From IMG/VR virus record IMGVR_UViG_3300005915_001256, positions 1-21,770 of that record: DNA of 21,770 nt; one strand, given 5' to 3'. Shown here in pieces: positions 13,953 through 21,045 of the stretch. A program made the translations under genes and the position numbers. Numbering within the stretch: the first letter of the stretch is position 1; each line of letters opens with the position of its first letter. The notes beneath the pieces are model-generated. The model was not told the DNA's origin, searched no databases, and saw only the letters and a program-made list of their open reading frames with translations. The DNA comes from a virus.

Positions 13953-14294
13953 ATGGAAGAATTAGAGAAAGCGTTGAAGATTTTTAAGGATGAACTGCTT
14001 AAGGCTGGTTTAGTCTCTAATAAATTCAAATGTATGAATCCTGGAACGTTTAAAGAGGACACCAAGAACTTAACGCCTGATCAGCATAAAGATCAAGAGT
14101 ATGCCCATAGAAGTGCTATTACTGCTATGGGCGGGGTGCTTAAGAACGCTAGACGAATGAGCGAAGACTCGCATCAAAACGGGCACCCAACTTTTAACGA
14201 TACTATATCGAAATTTCATGCAGACATGGAAGGCCATGTTGAGACAAGTACTATACTAGCAGGTATGCATAAAACAGCTGCGAAATCTAAGTAG
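13953..14294 (+). CDS. Small His-rich hypothetical protein
   Basis: 113 residues from ATG 13953, chosen because AGG at 13945-13947 is five bases upstream; a GTG at 13947 would add two residues but overlaps that site. Helical, with many histidines (LTPDQHKDQEYAHR, SHQNGHPTF, KFHADMEGH, AGMHKTAAKSK). The His spacing recalls the helical stretches in the proteins at 3401-7110. Located between hairpins directly after the capsid gene. It might be a minor head protein. No family recognised. Confidence 0.72.
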   Translation: MEELEKALKIFKDELLKAGLVSNKFKCMNPGTFKEDTKNLTPDQHKDQEYAHRSAITAMGGVLKNARRMSEDSHQNGHPTFNDTISKFHADMEGHVETSTILAGMHKTAAKSK

Positions 14295-14304
14295 CTAAAA
14301 TAAC

Positions 14305-14340
14305 TCCTGGGTGATAGCCTTACCTAGGACGATTTCTTGT
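14305..14340 (+). terminator. Hairpin with T-rich tail
   Basis: TCCTGGGT (14305-14312) pairs with ACCTAGGA (14322-14329) with one G-T wobble around a 9-base loop. CGATTTCTTGTTTG follows, which is moderately T-rich. Plausible weak terminator between two head genes. Confidence 0.4.
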
Positions 14341-14377
14341 TTGTGCAAGACCTTTTCTCTTAAGAAGGAGACAAATT

Positions 14378-14941
14378 ATGGCTGAAGCTAAACTTACCAC
14401 TCCCCAAATTGCCCAGTTAAATCGGAACTTTCGCCAATCCCCCAATTGGCCCCGAAACGTTAACATGGGTAACATTATCCAAGAACTTATGGAGGGAACA
14501 GACGACGCTACACACGAGCCTGTAGCGGACTTGGCAGCGTTGCGAGCTATCCCAGAGGACGAGCTTTCTGATAGGATGATGATCCTGTGTGAAACTCTAG
14601 GGCTATATCGCTATGATGCCCAATCAGTTGCTGTCGATGACGCTGTTAACGTGGTTAAACCTACTGCCGTAACTACAGGTAGATTTATCCGTATTATGGG
14701 GCTAGCATTGACTAATACCCAATCAGGAACTACAGATATTACTGTAGACTTTACTGCTGGTACTGTCAGTACTACTGTAGTAACTTTTGCTACTGCTATG
14801 ACCAGTACAGATTACTCGGTATCTCTATGTCCTGCGGAGAACGTAACTGCCTGGGTTACTAATAAGCTACAGGCTAGTTTTGTTATCAATCTATCAGCTG
14901 TTCCTGCTGGGGATGTCGATTGGATCGCTGAACTACAGTAG
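14378..14941 (+). CDS. Probable decoration or fibre-type structural protein
   Basis: 187 residues. Residues 48-106 hold a module (VADLAALRA, then YRYDAQSVAVDD, VVKPT and GRFIRI) that recurs in the large protein at 16306 (VADIAALRA, YSDDSMAVDD, VKPT, GRWLKA). This type of module is common in phage fibres and decoration proteins as I recall. The C-terminal 80 residues are Thr-rich beta sequence ending VDWIAELQ. A good AAGGAG site precedes the ATG, and hairpins flank the gene on both sides, so it may be expressed at its own level. Likely a virion surface protein; the exact role is unknown. Confidence 0.72.
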   Translation: MAEAKLTTPQIAQLNRNFRQSPNWPRNVNMGNIIQELMEGTDDATHEPVADLAALRAIPEDELSDRMMILCETLGLYRYDAQSVAVDDAVNVVKPTAVTTGRFIRIMGLALTNTQSGTTDITVDFTAGTVSTTVVTFATAMTSTDYSVSLCPAENVTAWVTNKLQASFVINLSAVPAGDVDWIAELQ

Positions 14942-14958
14942 AATTTAACTAGATAACT

Positions 14959-14981
14959 AGGAGGGGCATATCGCCCCTCCT
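14959..14981 (+). terminator. GC-rich 9-bp hairpin
   Basis: AGGAGGGGC (14959-14967) and GCCCCTCCT (14973-14981) are perfect complements around ATATC. The bases after it (TAACATAAATAAAG) are not a U-run, so termination would be weak; an RNA processing or stability role is also possible. The 5' arm contains a Shine-Dalgarno-like AGGAGG with no start codon after it. Confidence 0.55.
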
Positions 14982-15010
14982 TAACATAAATAAAGAAAGA
15001 GAGAACGATT

Positions 15011-15970
15011 ATGGCCAATCCTTTAAGAGTAGTTGATGGTCTTGCTGTAACCACAGGAGACGTTGTTACTGATTCTGGAGATGTTACGGCTACGGCAGGC
15101 GCTATTGAAGCAGGTACCACAGTCGCTGCGGGTACTACGTTAACTGCTGGTACTGGTATTACAGCTACCACAGGCGATGTGCTTGTTTCTACTGGTGATA
15201 TTTCTGTTACTTTAGGGTCTGTTACTGCTGATGAGGGTAACATCACTGCTACATTAGGCGACATTACTGCCTCAGCTGGTGCTGTTGCTGGTACAACCAT
15301 TTCTGCTGATGGTACTCAGGTACTTCCACAAGAGGGTGCTTATCCCTCAGCGGTTTTTCTGTTTACTACTTGGCCAGCAGAAGATGAGCCTATTATGATT
15401 GGGGCTACTACTTACACATTCAAAGCTGCTCCGGGAGGCGCGGGAACTCGTCAGATTGGTAGGGATGGTGCTAGTGTTGAGAATAGTCGAGATTTTTTGC
15501 TTAACTACATTAATAACAGCGTTGATTTCGTTGAGGATTTGGTTGCCTCAGACATTAGCACTAACTATGTAAAGTTAACAGGTGCTACAGGAGCAGCAGG
15601 TAGTCGTGTAGCTGCTGTAGGAGTAGCAAATGTAGCTTTAGCAGATAGTGGTGCGGCTGCTATCGTGACTAACCAGGACGATTCTAATGTTACTGGTAAA
15701 GTTGCTGGTGGGAGTATGACTGGAGGCGAGTTTGTCGTCAGCGCAAAAGCTGCTACGGCCATCGCTGTCCCAGGTGCCGTTCTTATTGAACTTCCGTTCA
15801 CTCCCACTTGGTTCCAAGTATCTATGTGGACTTCCGCAGGAGAGATTCTTAGTACTACTAAGGCCATCACAGACGTGGTTGCTATCAATGGAGATGCTAT
15901 CATGATTACTGGAACCGGAGCAGTGCATTTAGCTGCTACTGACGTAGTGCGTTGGATCGCAGGAACTTAA
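15011..15970 (+). CDS. Repeat-rich beta structural protein (decoration or fibre)
   Basis: 319 residues. Residues 13-103 are about thirteen short units, mostly 7 residues, of the form x-x-x-G-(D/S/N)-(V/I)-x (TTGDVVT, DSGDVTA, STGDISV, ATLGDIT and so on), which suggests a beta-helix or fibrous stalk. Residues 110-200 include a stretch of the type ATTYTFKAAPGG followed by NSRDFLLNYINNSVD, a small domain often seen in phage structural proteins (from memory). The C-terminus is beta-rich and ends VVRWIAGT. No K-S sites, unlike the proteins upstream. The ribosome-binding site is weak (AAAGAGAG). Most likely on the virion surface. Confidence 0.75.
   Translation: MANPLRVVDGLAVTTGDVVTDSGDVTATAGAIEAGTTVAAGTTLTAGTGITATTGDVLVSTGDISVTLGSVTADEGNITATLGDITASAGAVAGTTISADGTQVLPQEGAYPSAVFLFTTWPAEDEPIMIGATTYTFKAAPGGAGTRQIGRDGASVENSRDFLLNYINNSVDFVEDLVASDISTNYVKLTGATGAAGSRVAAVGVANVALADSGAAAIVTNQDDSNVTGKVAGGSMTGGEFVVSAKAATAIAVPGAVLIELPFTPTWFQVSMWTSAGEILSTTKAITDVVAINGDAIMITGTGAVHLAATDVVRWIAGT
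15047..15319 (+). repeat. Heptapeptide-like coding repeat array
   Basis: About thirteen imperfect 18-21-base units encode the xxxG(D/S/N)(V/I)x pattern. The units differ at DNA level, so this is an old repeat maintained by protein structure, not a recent tandem expansion. Confidence 0.75.
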
Positions 15971-15997
15971 CAGTTAATTTAACCGGGAGGTAAGCTA

Positions 15998-16303
15998 ATG
16001 GCTTATTGGGAACAAGAACTCCTGGAGGTTGATACTGGTAATAGAGACGGGGAGGCATTCGTAGTGGATGCCTTTCCATCTTTCCTTGTTTATGTAGAGC
16101 ATGTATTTGGGGCTGGCTCCATAGTGACTACTGTGCAAGGAAGGCAAAAAGGCTCTTCAAATTGGGTGCCCCTCCAGACTTTCAACACGGATGGAGACAA
16201 TACTCTAGCTGTAGATAATTACGGGTGGTATGAGGTACGTGTAGTAACCTCTAGTGCCGTAAACCCAGCTACGTCCGAGGCAGATATTAGTGGAGAAGTG
16301 TAG
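15998..16303 (+). CDS. Small beta-sandwich-like structural protein
   Basis: 101 residues, rich in beta-forming residues, with aromatic positions typical of small phage beta domains (SFLVYVEHVFG, GSSNWVPLQTF, NYGWYEVRVV). It looks like a single Ig-like or jelly-roll domain. GGGAGG precedes the ATG, and the next gene starts two bases after its stop, with a GGAGAAG site inside this gene. It may be a decoration protein or an adaptor for the large fibre-like protein that follows. No family recognised. Confidence 0.7.
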   Translation: MAYWEQELLEVDTGNRDGEAFVVDAFPSFLVYVEHVFGAGSIVTTVQGRQKGSSNWVPLQTFNTDGDNTLAVDNYGWYEVRVVTSSAVNPATSEADISGEV

Positions 16304-16305
16304 AT

Positions 16306-18921
16306 ATGACTAATGCCGTATGGCCTAAAAGAGACAGTGATCTATACTGGGTACGTAAAGACACAGTTGCTGATATAGCAGCTTTACGTGCTGTTGTAGA
16401 GCACGAGGACAATCATGTACGAAGAGTAGAGGCTGTAGACTATGATTATGAGTACTCAGATGATTCTATGGCTGTGGATGACGGGGATCTGTATGTAAAG
16501 CCTACTAATGTGCTACTAGCAGATCCTGGTAGGTGGTTAAAGGCCTCTAAGGGCTCTCAGCATCAAACGCTGCCTGATCTTCTTGCAAACCCAAACCCAC
16601 ATGCTGTAACATACTCTCAAGCGGGTGCCTCAGCCGCTATTCATGCTGCTCAGCACGGCACAGGCCAACCTGATGAGGTAGCGCTGGACGGTTCCCAGAT
16701 CACCACGGGTACCGTGGCATTGGCGCGCCACCCTGAAAGCATTGAAAATCTAGATAAATGGGCCAATGGCGCTGCCCTCGACCACCCTGAAGTCACGGTG
16801 GATGTGGATACAGGGGTTGTGTATTGCAACGTCGAAAAAATGGGTGGTGGAAATGTACGTGTGCAGCTTGGTGAAACCACACTTACATACACCGCTGGTC
16901 GTGTGGCCTTAAGCGCTGGAACGGATACAGTTCCTGTAAAGAATTTCTGCTATATTTGGGATAACGGGGGAACTGCTACATTAGCAAACGTGGTTGGAGA
17001 TCACGATTCTGTGCCAGGGGGAATCGAGCATGTTCCCGTAGGCGAGTTCTATGTCCAGTCTGCTGCTTCGGTGAATACAGACGGAGCGTACAAGGTTCAC
17101 GTATGGACTGATCTACTTGCTCATGACAATGGACAGTCTCACATCAAGTATTTGAACGAAAGGCTACGCCAGGAAAATGCCTCATGGAAAGAGGGAGTAG
17201 CGACCACTCTTGCGCTTACGACGAATGGCGGGTCAGCTGATAACGTATTATTTTCCACGACAGTTGGGGAAGTATACCAACTCCACGAGCATGATTTCCC
17301 TGTTTTTGCAACCGGGTCCGATGTGTACGTTGTAAACCAATTCGGTACGCCGTTCGATAAGGTTACAGATCTAAATGTACTGCTGACTGATGCCTTAGGG
17401 GCAGCTATTGGAAACGATAGACGTTTCTCGTTAGTGATTTGGGGGTGCGTGTCTGAGGACACAGGAGACTGTAAGCTATACTGCAACCTCCCGAATGGGG
17501 ACTATAAAAAGGATGCTGAGGCAATTCAGGATAAGAACCGGTTGGTTGTCTACGATATCCCGTTAGAATTCAAGGGCACAGGATTCTTGATCGCAGAACT
17601 TATCCTCAAGTACGAAACTGCTGCCAGTGGGACATGGACTGAGGTTCTGACAAGAGATCTGCGCGGATTGCTGCCTTCTATTGCAGCTGGTGGTGGGTCG
17701 GTTCAGGGGTCTGAATTTTCGGACGCTGACTTTAGAGTATTTGATGACTCTGATCCTACAGCGGATTTGGCTTTTGATGCGTCCGCGATCAGCGCAGGAA
17801 ACACTCGCACAATCACGATGCCGGATAAAGACGTGGATCTGGGTGGAATCCCAGCTAGCGACGTAGTTGTTGATGCCGCTGCTTTCGCAGGGAATTTGAG
17901 TCCTACGGACACTGATGTGCAGACAGCTCTCGACACGCTGGATGTCATGAGCGCGGGAGGATCAGGGCCAGATGATTGGGGTACAGATCCCGACATGGTC
18001 TTGACTGAGGGTGGGGATCTCCGGGCGTCGGACACCCCAGACTTGGAGGTGCAAGCAAATAGATACCGCTTGTGGAATAAGAGCACAAATGGCTATTTTG
18101 CTAATCCAAAAGATGCGGCACTAACGGTTACAGCGGCAAATGTGGGGAAACAAAAAGTCGCAAATGTGGAAGTGCCCATCACTGTGGACGGGCCACCGAT
18201 TATTCATGATGGTGCGGAGGTGGATGTTGCTGGAACCTTTGATGTCATTGAGGTGAACGCGGCCTCTGCAAAGTGGTATCCTAAATATGCTACAAGATAC
18301 GTGGCGGTCCGGCTCACGGATACATCTGGCGTTGCTCGCTCTCTGTCAAGCATTTCGTATAGATATCGAAATTTTGCCAATCTGACTGTCAGGGTATATG
18401 TTGCCCCTGATAATGGATCTGATGCGCCGGATTGGGCGGCAAAAACTTTGATTGGAACGAGCCCTGTTCATGCCCCTGCTGTGGAGACTGACTATACGTT
18501 GACATTAAGCGGGACGTTGCCAGCGAGCACGGCAACGTGGGTTATTATGGATATTAACATGAGCCTCACCCAAGACAGTTACGTTTATATTGTTACGGAC
18601 GGCGCAGTTCTTACGGATCTTGCCGACGACCTGTGGTTAAAAAAATCTACAGATGGGACGACGTGGGCGAATCAAGCGGGGTATGCGACTGGTGACGGTT
18701 CGCTTAACTCCTGGTATGGTGAGAATACGCAAGGGATGACAAACCTAGCGGCGGCAGGAGTTCCAGCTTTCCCGGCAGTGACGGCTGACCACAAAATTAT
18801 CGGGACAATCGGGGATCCGGCTGGCGTAACGATTATAGAAACAACGGACGAGGTTGTTGACAGCGGCCCAGCGGGGAATAGTGTTCTGTTAACGCCCGCT
18901 GCTGACCAATACCGCCCGTGA
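16306..18921 (+). CDS. Large fibre-like protein
   Basis: 871 residues with several modules often found in phage fibres. Residues 21-80 are the VADIAALRA ... GRWLKA module shared with the protein at 14378. Residues about 107-150 hold AAIHAAQHGTGQPDEVALDGS and TTGTVALAR. Residues about 473-514 hold DADFRVFDDSD, LAFDAS and RTITMPD. Residues about 530-546 have the TDVQTALDTLD pattern. The remainder is beta-rich, ending in a C-terminal half (from roughly residue 560) that could be the receptor-binding or head-domain part. The start follows the previous stop by two bases. From roughly base 16660, and most clearly after 17700, the DNA uses more NNG/NNC codons (acg, gcg, gtg, cgc) than neighbouring genes, a sign that this part was acquired separately. 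It may be a tail fibre or a head fibre; its position next to capsid genes allows either. Confidence 0.78.
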   Translation: MTNAVWPKRDSDLYWVRKDTVADIAALRAVVEHEDNHVRRVEAVDYDYEYSDDSMAVDDGDLYVKPTNVLLADPGRWLKASKGSQHQTLPDLLANPNPHAVTYSQAGASAAIHAAQHGTGQPDEVALDGSQITTGTVALARHPESIENLDKWANGAALDHPEVTVDVDTGVVYCNVEKMGGGNVRVQLGETTLTYTAGRVALSAGTDTVPVKNFCYIWDNGGTATLANVVGDHDSVPGGIEHVPVGEFYVQSAASVNTDGAYKVHVWTDLLAHDNGQSHIKYLNERLRQENASWKEGVATTLALTTNGGSADNVLFSTTVGEVYQLHEHDFPVFATGSDVYVVNQFGTPFDKVTDLNVLLTDALGAAIGNDRRFSLVIWGCVSEDTGDCKLYCNLPNGDYKKDAEAIQDKNRLVVYDIPLEFKGTGFLIAELILKYETAASGTWTEVLTRDLRGLLPSIAAGGGSVQGSEFSDADFRVFDDSDPTADLAFDASAISAGNTRTITMPDKDVDLGGIPASDVVVDAAAFAGNLSPTDTDVQTALDTLDVMSAGGSGPDDWGTDPDMVLTEGGDLRASDTPDLEVQANRYRLWNKSTNGYFANPKDAALTVTAANVGKQKVANVEVPITVDGPPIIHDGAEVDVAGTFDVIEVNAASAKWYPKYATRYVAVRLTDTSGVARSLSSISYRYRNFANLTVRVYVAPDNGSDAPDWAAKTLIGTSPVHAPAVETDYTLTLSGTLPASTATWVIMDINMSLTQDSYVYIVTDGAVLTDLADDLWLKKSTDGTTWANQAGYATGDGSLNSWYGENTQGMTNLAAAGVPAFPAVTADHKIIGTIGDPAGVTIIETTDEVVDSGPAGNSVLLTPAADQYRP

Positions 18922-19026
18922 GCGTGCTTAAAATCTGAGTGATAGGTGAATAATGAGCAACTGGCTGGAAGGAAACAGCAACTAGAGATGTTTGTAGTAA
19001 TCGCGTTCTATTTAAGGATTTAATTT
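18922..19026 (+). other. Intergenic gap before the membrane-protein cassette
   Basis: 105 bases without a clear gene. A ten-codon reading frame at 18953-18985 (MSNWLEGNSN) has AGGTG five bases upstream and could be a tiny peptide, but it is too short to judge. No convincing promoter or U-tailed hairpin is seen. The last bases carry AAGGA, the ribosome-binding site of the next gene. Confidence 0.5.
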
Positions 19027-19338
19027 ATGGGTATAGAAGTTTTAACGATGATTGTGCGAATTCTGGTGGGGTTGGTGATTTCTGCCTTCCTCATCTACGT
19101 TAAGATGTCTGCTGGTAAAGATGCAGCACAAGACCTTGAAATAGGTTCTGTTAAGACAGCACTTAACAATCGTCCTACCAGACAAGAGGTGGAGGATATT
19201 ATCAAGGGTTCTCAGCATATGACGGATAGGTTAACCGACTCCCACAGGGATCATTGCGAGTTTAGGTTCGATAAAGTAGAGAAGTCTATAGAAGATCTAA
19301 AGGGGACAGTAGAGCGCCTACGAGAAAAGGGTTTATAA
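19027..19338 (+). CDS. Membrane-anchored coiled-coil protein, spanin- or holin-associated
   Basis: 103 residues. Residues 5-27 form one hydrophobic segment (VLTMIVRILVGLVISAFLIYV). The rest is charged and helical with heptad-like spacing, including RPTRQEVEDIIK and FDKVEKSIEDLKGTVERLRE. One N-terminal membrane anchor plus a coiled coil is the shape of inner-membrane spanins and of some haemolysin-type lysis accessories. The fold fits, but there is no sequence family I can name. It opens a run of four small membrane proteins, and its stop overlaps the next start (TAATG). Confidence 0.7.
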   Translation: MGIEVLTMIVRILVGLVISAFLIYVKMSAGKDAAQDLEIGSVKTALNNRPTRQEVEDIIKGSQHMTDRLTDSHRDHCEFRFDKVEKSIEDLKGTVERLREKGL

Positions 19339-19631
19339 TGAGCACAGTTTTGCTCGCTTCTTATGCAGTGGAGATAGTGCTACTATTGGCTGTTATAGTA
19401 GTTTTGGTGGCGATGTCCACTAAATCGTACAAAGCAAAAAAAGCTTGTAGGATTTTTAGAGAGCGTCCTACAAGCGATTTATGGCTATCACTGTTTGATC
19501 TTAGCAGCCCCTCAGGTAAGGGCAACGGCCATGATAAGTCTCCAGAGGCTATTGTAATGCTTCAGAAAGAGGTTTATGGGGATAAATCTTCTGAAGAGTA
19601 TAGCTGGTTTTTAACAGGTACAGGAGGTTAG
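19338..19631 (+). CDS. Small protein with N-terminal membrane anchor
   Basis: 97 residues. Residues 4-25 are a strong hydrophobic helix (VLLASYAVEIVLLLAVIVVLVA) followed at once by a basic stretch (STKSYKAKKACR), which predicts the N-terminus outside and the rest in the cytoplasm. The soluble part (WLSLFDLSSP, then IVMLQKEVYG, ending TGTGG) is not recognised. It is translationally coupled to the gene before it, with AAGGG as ribosome-binding site. Part of the lysis-type cassette by position; it might be a holin partner or regulator. Confidence 0.66.
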   Translation: MSTVLLASYAVEIVLLLAVIVVLVAMSTKSYKAKKACRIFRERPTSDLWLSLFDLSSPSGKGNGHDKSPEAIVMLQKEVYGDKSSEEYSWFLTGTGG

Positions 19632-19632
19632 A

Positions 19633-19833
19633 GTGATTGTGTCTGGCAAAAGAAATATGGAAGGGAATAGAAAAGTCGTATTATATGTCTTTACTATCTG
19701 TATTTTTTTGCTTATACTATTCACAGGATACATGACAGCCTATATTGCATATTCTATCTCTAGTATGTTTGGTTTAGTGGTTGGCGGTAACATGGCTGAG
19801 CACTTTTTTAAGCACAGAAGGAAGATTGAATAG
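19633..19833 (+). CDS. Holin-like membrane protein
   Basis: 66 residues from GTG 19633, preferred because AGGAGG at 19622-19627 is five bases upstream; an internal ATG at 19657 has no such site. Residues 15-35 (VVLYVFTICIFLLILFTGYM) and about 38-54 (AYIAYSISSMFGLVVGG) are hydrophobic, and the protein ends in a basic tail (HFFKHRRKIE). A basic N-terminus, one or two membrane helices and a charged C-terminus fit small phage holins, which form the membrane lesion that releases endolysin. Sequence identity to a named holin family is not established. Confidence 0.62.
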   Translation: MIVSGKRNMEGNRKVVLYVFTICIFLLILFTGYMTAYIAYSISSMFGLVVGGNMAEHFFKHRRKIE

Positions 19834-19834
19834 A

Positions 19835-19918
19835 ATGCCTATAGGATTTATGGTAGTAGTGGTATTGATGGCGTTAGTGGTATCCGTGATTGTTATTGGT
19901 GGAGGACTCGGTAGTTGA
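19835..19918 (+). CDS. 27-residue single-helix membrane microprotein
   Basis: ATG 19835 begins one base after the previous stop and reads 27 codons to TGA 19916-19918. The peptide starts MPIGFMVVVV and ends VIVIGGGLGS; nearly all of it is hydrophobic and long enough for one membrane pass. AAGGAAG at 19818-19824 could serve as ribosome-binding site, or it could be translated by coupling. It sits at the end of the membrane cassette, so it may modulate the holin. Such a short frame could also be chance, but the uninterrupted hydrophobic composition and tight spacing argue for a real gene. Confidence 0.5.
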   Translation: MPIGFMVVVVLMALVVSVIVIGGGLGS

Positions 19919-19945
19919 AGATTGGCTTAAAGGAGGAAATTCTAA

Positions 19946-20449
19946 ATGGCGACTAAAAGACCTAAAGACAAAATTGGTGGTATAGACGTAATCGTAGGTA
20001 AGAGGGATGATATAGATCCTTCTACTGTAAAAAATCCTAATATGGACAGACTCCTCAAGAGCCAGAAAAAGCTAGGTACTAACGTAGCTAAGTCTATTCA
20101 GAAGCAGTCTCTAAATACTGTAGTACTAAATCCAGACTATGAAGAGGAGAAGGTGCGAATAGGGCACAGGTCTGTAAGAGGTAAGACTAAGTCTGTTAAC
20201 AATGTGCTATTCCTGTTTGATAGTAGAGGTATCGCTGAGGTACCTAAGCTTGCTACCAGGGAGAGGGATGCTCTACTTAGGCAACCAGGGTACTACGATC
20301 CTGATTTGGTAGTTGAGGAGCCCGTTGTCCACGAGAGATTTATGCCTCCTGCGCCTGTTATACATCCTACTATAGCAGAGAAGAAAAAGAAGAAGCTTGG
20401 TAGGCCTAAGATCGATTTAGACGGTAAGAAGAAGGTTAGGTTCAAATAA
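19946..20449 (+). CDS. Basic hypothetical virion or neck-region protein
   Basis: 167 residues, Lys/Arg-rich at both ends. The middle (HRSVRGKTKSVNNVLFLFD, then GIAEVP and LLRQPGYYDP) has a pattern I associate with small conserved proteins next to head-tail genes in large phages, without a name. A Pro-rich linker (RFMPPAPVIHP) leads to the C-terminal KKKKKLGRPKI, which has the GRP core flanked by basic residues as in AT-hooks and could touch DNA. AAGGAGG lies upstream with good spacing. The stop overlaps the next start as TAATG, so the two are likely made together. Confidence 0.72.
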   Translation: MATKRPKDKIGGIDVIVGKRDDIDPSTVKNPNMDRLLKSQKKLGTNVAKSIQKQSLNTVVLNPDYEEEKVRIGHRSVRGKTKSVNNVLFLFDSRGIAEVPKLATRERDALLRQPGYYDPDLVVEEPVVHERFMPPAPVIHPTIAEKKKKKLGRPKIDLDGKKKVRFK

Positions 20450-21042
20450 TGGCCGAGTATACTAAGCTAACAAAGAATGTATTAGGTAGAATTCGTATCT
20501 CAGACGCTAGTGCTGCCGCTGTTTCCATTACAGCAGTTAGAGATATATCTAATACGGCTAACGTTACCTTAAAAGATAATACCTATGCAGATATTACACT
20601 GCCTATTATCTTAAATGACGATTCTCCTTATTGGGAGACAGATGAGGTTATTTGTGAGACTGCTGGAGTGTTTGGGCTGACGGTTAAGTTGGATTTGAAT
20701 TATGAATATCTACTATTAGAAGTAGAGGAAAGCTCATCCGGTCCTCAGTCCAGCACGCTGCAGACCTGTAATTTGGTTGGTTATATTGCTGATCTGACTG
20801 GGTCTCCTTTAGAGAATGCTTCCATTTCTGCTAGATTATTGGCTGCTCCTGAGCTAGTGACTGATGCTTATATCCAAGATGAAGTATTGACTGCTGTGAC
20901 GGACAGCTCTGGGTACTTCTCTTTAACAGTGTTAATCGATACTCAGTTAGAGATTTACATACCTGAAGTTAACTTCAAGAGAAGCGTTCAGGTTCCTGAC
21001 AGTGTTGGCGATCATAACTTATTTGGGTTATCGGAAGTGTAG
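20449..21042 (+). CDS. Beta-rich structural protein with a carboxypeptidase-regulatory-like domain
   Basis: 197 residues. The first 100 are beta-rich and unassigned. Residues about 107-185 follow the pattern of carboxypeptidase-regulatory-like or CnaB-type beta-sandwich domains: VGYIADLTGSPLENASISA, then TAVTDSSGYFSLTV, then a strand before VPDS. Such domains are common on phage neck, tail and fibre proteins and usually serve as spacers or adhesive units. The gene is coupled to the preceding basic protein by TAATG. Role on the virion unknown. Confidence 0.73.
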   Translation: MAEYTKLTKNVLGRIRISDASAAAVSITAVRDISNTANVTLKDNTYADITLPIILNDDSPYWETDEVICETAGVFGLTVKLDLNYEYLLLEVEESSSGPQSSTLQTCNLVGYIADLTGSPLENASISARLLAAPELVTDAYIQDEVLTAVTDSSGYFSLTVLIDTQLEIYIPEVNFKRSVQVPDSVGDHNLFGLSEV

Positions 21043-21045
21043 TTT

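Noticed and set aside
14812-15300. 162-codon open frame on the minus strand
   Set aside because: It is antisense to two well-supported genes, has no ribosome-binding site, and its Val/Ala/Pro/Ser-rich product is what the reverse of the Thr/Gly repeat array would give.
17703-18086. 127-codon open frame on the minus strand
   Set aside because: Antisense to the fibre-like gene, Ser-rich, no start context; explained by the codon bias of the sense strand.
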